Origin: an uncultured Bacteroidota bacterium | GTDB taxonomy: Bacteria; Bacteroidota; Bacteroidia; Bacteroidales; GWA2-32-17 | DNA: 64,000 nucleotides | Direction of reading: 5' to 3' | Assembly (NCBI GenBank): GCA_903837285.1 | Contig: CAILUD010000231.1 | Span: 1 to 64,000, forward strand | Shown here: positions 33,635 through 40,871 of the stretch, in pieces | Layout: every line of letters starts with the position of its first letter | Numbering within the stretch: position 1 is the first letter of the stretch | Notes under the pieces: generated by a model | What the model was told of the DNA's origin: nothing | What the model saw: the letters and a program-made list of their open reading frames with translations, nothing else | The model's database searches: none | Made by a program: the position numbers and the translations under genes

Positions 33635-35020
33635 ATGCAGGAATCAGATTACTCAGCTAAGATACAAGAACTTGAAAAAGCAATTGTCGATTTATCAAAA
33701 GAGAATCGCGAGTTGCTGAAACGTAATCTGGAGCTTATTGAACAAAATAGAAATTTAGGTGAGGGTTTAGAAAAATTAAGTTCAAAAATTAATTTAGAAT
33801 CGGCAGATAAAAAAAGTACACGTTACAAAATGGTAACTGTATTTTTTGCTGACATTAAAGGGTTCTCGAAACTTGCAGAACAACAAAATGCTGAATTATT
33901 AATTGATGAACTTGATAGATTCTTTTTAATGTTAGACGAAATTATAGCTAGTCATAATATTGAAAAGATAAGTTCAATTGGCGATACTTTAATGTGTGCT
34001 GGTGGTATTCCTAAGAAAAACCGAACCAATCCGATTGAAATGGTTCTTGCTGCAATAAAAATCAACGATAAGCTAAAAGAATTTCAAGAGGATTTATTTG
34101 GAAAAAACCAAAAGATATGGGAAATCTCGATGGGAATTCATACCGGTCCGGTAATAGCTGCAGAACAAGGAAAAAAGAAAATTACTTATGAGCTAAAAGG
34201 CGAAACTGTAAATATTGCAAGCAGAATAGAATCTGCCAGCGAACCAGGTAAAATAATTATTTCTGAAATGACACGTGAATTAATTTCGGAATATTTTAGA
34301 TGCAGTTATGTAGGAAAAATTCCAGTGAAATATGTTGGCGATATAAATTTATATCAGGTAAAAGGGTTTACTCCAAAATATTCGATAGACAAAAACGGAT
34401 TATTACCCAATAAAAAATTTCAGGTTAAATTTCAGCTTATAAAATTTGATGATCTTGAAGAATACATGTTAGATAAAATGGAGCGCGAATTACCAAAATA
34501 TTTACACTATCACAATCTTAAACATACTATTGACGTTGGAATTCAAGCAGAAATCATAGGACAAGGCGAAGGAATAACCGACGAAGAAATGTTGTTATTA
34601 AAAACTGCTGCTTTATTTCATGATTCTGGTCAAACAATACAAACCCGCGACCACGAACTTATTGGGACAAGAATAGCATCATCTATACTTCCAAAGTTTG
34701 GTTATTCCAGCGAACAAATTGCAGAAATTCAGCAAATAATAATGGCTACTAAGTTACCTCCACAACCTACAACCCTACTGCAAAAAATTATTTGTGATGC
34801 TGATTTGGATTACCTAGGAAGAAGTGATTTTATTCCGGTTTCTAACATGCTATATAAGGAACTTCACGAACAAAATTTAATTGGTTCTATTAATGACTGG
34901 AACAAATTGCAGATTAAATTTCTAACACCTCATCATTATTTTACAGATACTGCTAACAAATTACGCGAAGTAAATAAACAGACTCAGATAGAGAGGCTTA
35001 AAAATGAAATTACTGATTAA
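33635..35020 (+). CDS. Class III nucleotide cyclase fused to an HD phosphohydrolase domain
   Basis: The 461-residue protein has a coiled-coil start (1-50), a class III cyclase domain (about 64-250) and a C-terminal HD-type domain (about 275-440). The cyclase keeps both metal Asp residues (Asp73 in FFADIKGFS, Asp117 in SSIGDTLM) and the transition-state pair Asn193 and Arg197 in VNIASRIES. The purine-selecting positions are Ser113 and Glu186 by eye, neither the Lys/Asp of adenylyl nor the Glu/Cys of guanylyl cyclases. The HD part has HYHNLKHT (291-298), LFHD (His329-Asp330) and DAD (388-390), resembling phosphodiesterase sites. No membrane segment. Substrate unknown. Confidence 0.87.
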   Translation: MQESDYSAKIQELEKAIVDLSKENRELLKRNLELIEQNRNLGEGLEKLSSKINLESADKKSTRYKMVTVFFADIKGFSKLAEQQNAELLIDELDRFFLMLDEIIASHNIEKISSIGDTLMCAGGIPKKNRTNPIEMVLAAIKINDKLKEFQEDLFGKNQKIWEISMGIHTGPVIAAEQGKKKITYELKGETVNIASRIESASEPGKIIISEMTRELISEYFRCSYVGKIPVKYVGDINLYQVKGFTPKYSIDKNGLLPNKKFQVKFQLIKFDDLEEYMLDKMERELPKYLHYHNLKHTIDVGIQAEIIGQGEGITDEEMLLLKTAALFHDSGQTIQTRDHELIGTRIASSILPKFGYSSEQIAEIQQIIMATKLPPQPTTLLQKIICDADLDYLGRSDFIPVSNMLYKELHEQNLIGSINDWNKLQIKFLTPHHYFTDTANKLREVNKQTQIERLKNEITD

Positions 35021-35038
35021 CTCTGTTTAATATTATTT

Positions 35039-35054
35039 ATCCGCCGCGGCGGAT
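35039..35054. repeat. GC-rich 16-base palindrome
   Basis: atccgccgcggcggat is a perfect palindrome in a very AT-rich setting, and shares the core cgccgcggcg with the repeat at 25920. A ccctaccctcttc...gggggac stretch follows up to 35110. It lies between the convergent cyclase and miaA genes. Confidence 0.5.
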
Positions 35055-35132
35055 TATAAAATAGCCCAATTTTTTTATTCATCTCCCTACCCTCTTCAAA
35101 AAAGGGGGACAATAGGTTGGTCTATTTTATAA

Positions 35133-36056
35133 TTATAGTTGGTATAACTTATCTAATGCAAAATTTATTTTTTCTTCATTAGGCAGCTCAGAACTTATCC
35201 AGTTTATTACAGTACCTTTCTTTTCCATGCTTCTAAAATAAGTCATTTGCCTTTTTGCAAACTGATGAATTGCAATTTCTAATTTTGAGAAGAATTCATT
35301 ATATGTATATTTCCCGGTTAAATATTCAGTAATAAATTTATATTCTAAACCATAGTAGACTAATTGTTCTGCGGTTAATCCTTGCGATAACAATGTTTGC
35401 ACTTCTTCAATTAATCCTTCTTTAAGTCTAATGTTTAGACGATCTGTAATTCTTTTTCTTCTTAATTCTCTTTCACAGTCAATGCCAATTATAAGGCTAT
35501 TAAGTTTTGGATATTCTTTTTCTATTATTTCATTATTTGAATAATACAATTCTATCTCAATCGCCCTTATTGCCCTTTTTACTGTATCGCCATCACTTCT
35601 GTTATGAAGTCTTTTATATTTTTCAAGAATCTCGCTTAATTCTATCAGGCTTTTATTCTCTAATTCTTTTCTTAAAACTAAATTAACAGGAACATCTATT
35701 AATTTATATCCTTTTAAAGCAGCGTCAATGTATAAACCAGTTCCTCCACAAAGAACAGGAAAACCAGTATTAGATTTTATCTTATCAAAAGCATTTAAAA
35801 AATCGCGTTGAAATTCAAAAACATTGTACTTGTATCCGGCATCAACTATATCTATTAAATGGCTTGGGATAATGCCATTTTCTATTTCATAATCTTTAAT
35901 GTCTTTTCCTGTGCCAATATCCATTCCCCTATATACTTGTCGGGAGTCTGCACTTATTATCTCACCTTTAATTCTTCGACACAACTCAACAGCAAAACGA
36001 GTTTTACCACTTGCAGTAGGACCAAGTATTGTTACTATATTATATTTAGTAGTCAT
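35133..36056 (-). CDS. miaA: tRNA dimethylallyltransferase
   Basis: MiaA adds a dimethylallyl group to A37 of tRNAs that read UNN codons. The 307-residue protein has the P-loop GPTASGKTRFAVELCRR, ISADSRQVYRGMDIGTGK with the Asp and Ser that contact tRNA and phosphate, CGGTGLYIDAALKG, and the RNA-binding insertion with KRAIRAIE. The C-terminal KRQMTYFR motif is present. It is a stand-alone gene divergent from the Yip1-like gene. Confidence 0.94.
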   Translation of the reverse strand: MTTKYNIVTILGPTASGKTRFAVELCRRIKGEIISADSRQVYRGMDIGTGKDIKDYEIENGIIPSHLIDIVDAGYKYNVFEFQRDFLNAFDKIKSNTGFPVLCGGTGLYIDAALKGYKLIDVPVNLVLRKELENKSLIELSEILEKYKRLHNRSDGDTVKRAIRAIEIELYYSNNEIIEKEYPKLNSLIIGIDCERELRRKRITDRLNIRLKEGLIEEVQTLLSQGLTAEQLVYYGLEYKFITEYLTGKYTYNEFFSKLEIAIHQFAKRQMTYFRSMEKKGTVINWISSELPNEEKINFALDKLYQL

Positions 36057-36111
36057 TAAGCTGTAAAAATATTATAAATTTGCATTTAAATTAAACTAAA
36101 CACAATTTATC

Positions 36112-36711
36112 ATGAACTTTATCGCAATTTTCTCAAGATCTAAAAACATTTTATTTAAACCAGCCGAAGAATGGGCAGCAATTGAAAAAGAAAACAACAA
36201 TGCTTCTTCAGCTATTTTCGGATATGCATTACCTTATATTATTGCAGTTACAGTAGCTTCATTAACTGTTGCTTTTATAGCTGGCTTTGGCTGGTATTCA
36301 TTAGGATACATAGTATTAAGCACAATAAGTAATATCATTACACCTTTTGCTGTAATAATTTTTTCTTCAATTATTATTAATGCTATAGCTCCTGGTTTTG
36401 AATCTACAAAAAACATTGGAAATGCATTTAAACTTGTCATTTATTCCTATACTGCTGCATTTTTAACGAGCATTGTTGCAGGATTAATTCCAATACCAAT
36501 TTTCTCAACATTAATTGGCATTGCAGGCTTATATTCTGCATTTACATTATGGATGGGAATTTCGCCTATGATGAAAACTCCTGATCATAAAAAAGTAAGT
36601 TATACTATTTTAAGTTTTGTAATTATGATGGGAGTTTATGGAGTTACATTTTTAACATTAAACCTAATTACTGCTGCATTTTATTTTACAAACTCAACTT
36701 TTAGATTCTAA
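36112..36711 (+). CDS. Yip1-domain membrane protein
   Basis: The 199-residue protein starts with a short amphipathic part containing SRSKNILFKPAEEWAAIEKE, the standard opening of bacterial Yip1-domain proteins. Five hydrophobic helices follow, with SYTAAFLTSIVAGLIPIP in the middle. It is an inner-membrane protein of unknown function. smpB follows after 18 bases. Confidence 0.78.
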   Translation: MNFIAIFSRSKNILFKPAEEWAAIEKENNNASSAIFGYALPYIIAVTVASLTVAFIAGFGWYSLGYIVLSTISNIITPFAVIIFSSIIINAIAPGFESTKNIGNAFKLVIYSYTAAFLTSIVAGLIPIPIFSTLIGIAGLYSAFTLWMGISPMMKTPDHKKVSYTILSFVIMMGVYGVTFLTLNLITAAFYFTNSTFRF

Positions 36712-36729
36712 TATTTGATTTTATAATTA

Positions 36730-37179
36730 ATGGGCGATAAAATAATAAGTAAAAATAAGAAGGCTGGGTTTCAGTTCGAAATTTTTGAAAAATTTGTTGC
36801 TGGTATTATTTTAACTGGTAGCGAGATAAAATCGATCCGTCAGGGGAAAATTAATTTTGTTGATTCATATTGTATATTTATTAACAACGAGCTATATATT
36901 CGTGGTTTGCACATTGCTGAGTACACGCATGGCGGTTATGCTAATCATGTTCCGGTTCACGACAGAAAGCTTTTATTAAATCGAAGCGAGCTTAACAGAA
37001 TACTAAAAAAGGTAAAAGAAAAGGGATTTACTATTATTCCGACTTCTTGTTTTTTAACCGAAAAGGGAAAAGCAAAATTTGAGATAGCAGTTTCGCGTGG
37101 TAAAAAATTATTCGATAAAAGAGAATCACTAAAGAAAAAAGATAGTAAGAGAGAAGCAGACAGGGCAGATAAAGATTAA
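36730..37179 (+). CDS. smpB: SsrA-binding protein
   Basis: SmpB binds tmRNA and is needed for trans-translation. The 149-residue protein has NKKAGFQFEIFEKFVAGI, LTGSEIKSIRQGKINFVDSY, LYIRGLHIAEY and RKLLLNRSELNRIL, and ends in the basic tail KKLFDKRESLKKKDSKREADR. Length and motif order are normal. The tmRNA gene is not in this window. Confidence 0.95.
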   Translation: MGDKIISKNKKAGFQFEIFEKFVAGIILTGSEIKSIRQGKINFVDSYCIFINNELYIRGLHIAEYTHGGYANHVPVHDRKLLLNRSELNRILKKVKEKGFTIIPTSCFLTEKGKAKFEIAVSRGKKLFDKRESLKKKDSKREADRADKD

Positions 37180-37185
37180 AATATT

Positions 37186-38583
37186 TTATTGATCAAAGAA
37201 GAAATTATTAAGCTCGTATATATCTTCTATGGTAAAATTTGTTCCAAAATCGAAGAATTTATCAATTGCAATATTTAATTCTTCAACTGAAATATAATTA
37301 TCATTATTTACATCAACTGGTTTAAATTTTGCGGGCATTTCAAGATACATTGTTGTAAACTTCTTTACACCTCCCGCCTGACGACATAAACTTGGGTAAT
37401 AATCACAAATACGATTTGATGGCACTGCAGTTGGAAGTTTGGATTCTGCAATAATTTCTTCTTCGGTAAATGTAACACCCTGAAGATTTACATTGGCATT
37501 TTTAGCTGACTCTAATTCTTTATCTAAATAATTTGCGAAGCCGTCATCATCTTTATCAATCGGGCATCCTTTTGAAGTTACCTCAACGCCAGGAGGAGTA
37601 GAAGGGCATTCATCCCATAAATCAACAACACCATCACCATCTTCGTCTTCAGCATCAATAGATGAAAACAACACATCAGTATAATGCTCTTCAAGAACGG
37701 TTAACCTAGGAGGATAAAACAAATCATAATGTAAGGTAACATATGTTACAATAAATTTATCGCCATGTTTTTTTCCAGATCGACTTCCTGTTCCGGCATT
37801 ACTAACATTATCTACATTATTATTAAAATTTAAATGATAAGTTGCTCCAATACGAACCGACAATCTTTTTGAATAAAAATATTCGAATCCAAAATCGATA
37901 GGAATTGCAAATGCTACCTGAGGATATTTTCCTAAGCCATCTAAATTTAATTCACGTAAATCAGTTTCATATTTGTAATCGCGCTGCAAAACCACGCTAT
38001 TTAACTCATTGCCCTGAGCTTCTGAAACATTTCTTATTGTTCCATCCGACCAATAATTATATAATACTCCATTTGCATCATACATATCGGCCTTTGAATT
38101 AAATTCAAAAGTTTCTAGTCCTAATGAAATATAAGGCATTACAACAGATGGTTTTTTTATTAAATGTTGAAAATTGTAACTTAAATTTATGCCACCGGCT
38201 AAAACTTCTGACTGAAAATTAATCTTTCTTGTTGGGGTTAGCGCGTTACCAGTAAGTTTACCGTATGTTATTTGAAAGTTTAATTTTAAAAAGGTATTTA
38301 AATTTCTTGAAACTACTCCAATCCAAGCTGGTCTTCCAACTAAGGGATTTGAACTATAATTATCTCTAACATCTCCAAAAAAAGTAAATACACCACGACC
38401 AAATCCAACTACCGGCTTATAAACAGGTGGTGCTTCTTTTTTTGTTGTATCAAGAAGTAGGTATTCATAAGGTCCGCGATCTGAAGGAATATCTTTTTTT
38501 GTTGAATCAACAGTCTCTACCTGACTCATTACGAATCGGGGAACAAATATTATAATACAGATTAATAGACACTTTGCCGACAT
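37186..38583 (-). CDS. Exported TSP type-3 / EF-hand envelope protein
   Basis: The 465-residue protein has a signal peptide ending about residue 20 (RFVMSQ). Residues 40-300 form strand-rich segments typical of an outer-membrane barrel (VGFGRGVFTFFGDVRDNY, RLSVRIGATYHLNFNNN). Near 310-350 lie thrombospondin type-3 calcium repeats (DEDGDGVVDLWDECPSTPPG and DKDDDGFANYLD). A C-terminal EF-hand-like loop reads DVNNDNYISVEE. There is no C-terminal OmpA domain, so the usual cell-wall anchor of TSP3 proteins is missing. Function unknown; probably outer membrane. Confidence 0.75.
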   Translation of the reverse strand: MSAKCLLICIIIFVPRFVMSQVETVDSTKKDIPSDRGPYEYLLLDTTKKEAPPVYKPVVGFGRGVFTFFGDVRDNYSSNPLVGRPAWIGVVSRNLNTFLKLNFQITYGKLTGNALTPTRKINFQSEVLAGGINLSYNFQHLIKKPSVVMPYISLGLETFEFNSKADMYDANGVLYNYWSDGTIRNVSEAQGNELNSVVLQRDYKYETDLRELNLDGLGKYPQVAFAIPIDFGFEYFYSKRLSVRIGATYHLNFNNNVDNVSNAGTGSRSGKKHGDKFIVTYVTLHYDLFYPPRLTVLEEHYTDVLFSSIDAEDEDGDGVVDLWDECPSTPPGVEVTSKGCPIDKDDDGFANYLDKELESAKNANVNLQGVTFTEEEIIAESKLPTAVPSNRICDYYPSLCRQAGGVKKFTTMYLEMPAKFKPVDVNNDNYISVEELNIAIDKFFDFGTNFTIEDIYELNNFFFDQ

Positions 38584-38630
38584 TCGGTAAACTTTGTGCT
38601 TTTTTTACGAAAATAATAAAAAAATGTTTG

Positions 38631-39998
38631 TTATTGATACCATTTCTGATTTGCAATCATAATTGCTTCCTGAACTGTTATTCTGGTACCATTATTATAT
38701 GCAGAAACAAAAGCATCACGAATTGGAGTAGTTTCCCATATTTTCACTCTATGATCACGGGCATCTTTATACTCGGCATGTGAACCAATAATATATTTAT
38801 TTAAACCATCATTGACCTCTATTACAACATTTTCAGACACTTGCATTTTTCTGAAATATGTAGTCTTTAGATTTTTACGATATGCTCCAATCTGTACTTT
38901 ATAGTTTACTCCTTTTTCGGCACCTACAATTGTTTGATTATTTACAATCTGATTATTGTTGTTATTTTGATTGTTTTGGTTATTTATCTGGTTGTTGTTC
39001 TGATTATTCGTTTGATTCTTTGTTGTATCAATTTGATTATTCAGATTTTGGTTATTATTTGTATTGTTATTATTTAAATTTGTTTGATTATTGTTCTGAT
39101 TATTTTGATTGTTAGTATTATTAGCCATCATATTAGAATTCAAGAACTCTTTATTTTCTATAGTTTTTATTTTGGTTCCTTCATTTTCAATATACGATAA
39201 CGAACCTGTAATATCTGGTATTCCAGTTGATGGAGTATTAGATGACAGTTTATAGCTTATTTGAAATTGATTATCAGGCGGAAGAGACATCCAAAGAAAT
39301 TTTACAGTATTATCTTTAAATGAAAAGATTCCATCTTTACTTTCAATATTTGTTGCGGTAAATTCGCTTGGTATTTTTTCCTGAATTTTAGCAAATTTAT
39401 CTTTTGTTAAATTTGCAGTATTAACCAAAAGATGAACTGTTATACCATCTAAATCGCGTATAATTTGTCGATAACAAAAAATTTCGTTAGCTGGAAAATT
39501 TTGAGTTAAAGTATTGTTTACAACTTGTTTAGAACTATCAGGATTTTGGTTATTATTATTTGCAAGAGCCCCTTGAGATTTAATAATTACTGTTTTGCTA
39601 GAAATAGCCATAGTTTTACGTTCGTTATCATATATATAACTAAAATCGCCACCTAAAACTAATGGACCTTCTGCAGTTGGGTCAACCTGAATATTATATG
39701 TTATTGTAAAAACACTATCAGCAGGAAGTTTTAACCAAATTATTTTAACTTTTTGATCTTTAAAGCTAAAATCACCATTAAATGAATTTAAATTAGACGC
39801 GGTATAACCAATTGGCAAATCTTGCTGATAACGGGCAAAACTTGCTAAATCAGTTTTAGAAATCTTCAATTCAACAGTAAAACTTGTTCCAGGCACAACT
39901 TCATCAGGTGCATTTACCGTAACCGCTACGTCACCTAAAAATAAATTAACGAGCAGAAAACCAATAAAATTCAGAAGTAGAATGAGATACTTAATCAT
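38631..39998 (-). CDS. Envelope protein with duplicated domain, Asn-rich linker and SPOR-like C-terminus
   Basis: The 455-residue protein has an N-terminal hydrophobic segment (1-21). Two similar domains follow (about 22-135 and 180-283), each with a shared core: FSFKDQKVKIIWLKLP in the first and FSFKDNTVKFLWMSLP in the second. Next is an Asn/Gln-rich linker (about 291-356) that is almost only Asn, Gln and Thr. The C-terminus (365-455) begins VNYKVQIGAYRKNL, as in SPOR domains that bind denuded peptidoglycan. It sits 47 bases upstream of the TSP3 gene on the same strand. I find no known name. Confidence 0.72.
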   Translation of the reverse strand: MIKYLILLLNFIGFLLVNLFLGDVAVTVNAPDEVVPGTSFTVELKISKTDLASFARYQQDLPIGYTASNLNSFNGDFSFKDQKVKIIWLKLPADSVFTITYNIQVDPTAEGPLVLGGDFSYIYDNERKTMAISSKTVIIKSQGALANNNNQNPDSSKQVVNNTLTQNFPANEIFCYRQIIRDLDGITVHLLVNTANLTKDKFAKIQEKIPSEFTATNIESKDGIFSFKDNTVKFLWMSLPPDNQFQISYKLSSNTPSTGIPDITGSLSYIENEGTKIKTIENKEFLNSNMMANNTNNQNNQNNNQTNLNNNNTNNNQNLNNQIDTTKNQTNNQNNNQINNQNNQNNNNNQIVNNQTIVGAEKGVNYKVQIGAYRKNLKTTYFRKMQVSENVVIEVNDGLNKYIIGSHAEYKDARDHRVKIWETTPIRDAFVSAYNNGTRITVQEAIMIANQKWYQ

Positions 39999-40160
39999 AA
40001 ATTAGTTCATTGTTCAACTAAACTGCTCAAATGTAAGCATTAAAGTTGAAATTTTACAAGAAATAACAATTTTTATCAACAATTGTTAATAAAAATTGTT
40101 CAAAACTTCTGGATTTTTTACGCAGCAAAAGCAAAAAAGTTATCAACCAATGTTGACAAA

Positions 40161-40871
40161 TTAAAAATTTGGTTTGTGTACGTACTTTTGGTAAAAGGCA
40201 TGAATATGCTCAACAGCCTCATCTGCAGTGTCAACTAAATGAAACAAATCTAAATCAGCTGCCGCAACATTATGTTCTTCGGCTAAAACAGATTTTTTAA
40301 TCCATTCCATTAGACCTTGCCAATAATCTCTTCCAACCAAAACAATAGGAAATCGTGCTATTTTATCAGTTTGAATTAATGTAATAGCTTCAAAAAGTTC
40401 ATCAAATGTTCCAAAACCACCAGGTAATGCAATAAACCCTTGAGCATATTTCATGAACATTACTTTTCTGACAAAGAAATAATCAAAATTTATCATTTTA
40501 TCTAAATCAATGTAGGGGTTTGGATGTTGCTCAAATTCTAAGACAATATTAACGCCCACAGATTTTCCGCCTCCCAGTTTTGCACCTTTATTTCCGGCTT
40601 CCATAATACCAGGTCCGCCACCAGTTATAACACCATAACCAATTTGAGTAAGCTTATATGCTATCTCTTCTGCTAGTTTGTAATATTTGTTGTCAGGTTT
40701 TGTTCTTGCTGATCCAAATATTGATACACATGGACCAATTTCGGATAGTTTTTCAAATCCCTGAACAAATTCTGACATAATTTTAAAAATATGCCATGAA
40801 TCGTGGGTTTTAATTTCGTTCCAGTCTTTATTTTCAAAAGCCCTTAGAATTTTTTCTTCGCTTGTACTCAT
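40161..40871 (-). CDS. LOG family protein (TIGR00730, cytokinin riboside phosphoribohydrolase-like)
   Basis: The 236-residue protein has the full LOG signature: VSIFGSARTKPDNKYYK, GGGPGIMEAGNKGAKLGGG and LPGGFGTFDELFEAITL. Such enzymes hydrolyse nucleoside 5'-monophosphates to base and ribose phosphate. The N-terminal extension (1-45) is longer than in the short LOGs, as is common in Bacteroidota. It overlaps uvrA by 4 bases and is likely translated with it. Confidence 0.9.
   Translation of the reverse strand: MSTSEEKILRAFENKDWNEIKTHDSWHIFKIMSEFVQGFEKLSEIGPCVSIFGSARTKPDNKYYKLAEEIAYKLTQIGYGVITGGGPGIMEAGNKGAKLGGGKSVGVNIVLEFEQHPNPYIDLDKMINFDYFFVRKVMFMKYAQGFIALPGGFGTFDELFEAITLIQTDKIARFPIVLVGRDYWQGLMEWIKKSVLAEEHNVAAADLDLFHLVDTADEAVEHIHAFYQKYVHKPNF

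Noticed and set aside
38882-39115. Plus-strand 77-codon frame rich in Tyr, Leu and Cys
   Set aside because: It is the reverse reading of the Asn/Gln codons in the SPOR-like protein linker. Composition, not coding, explains it.
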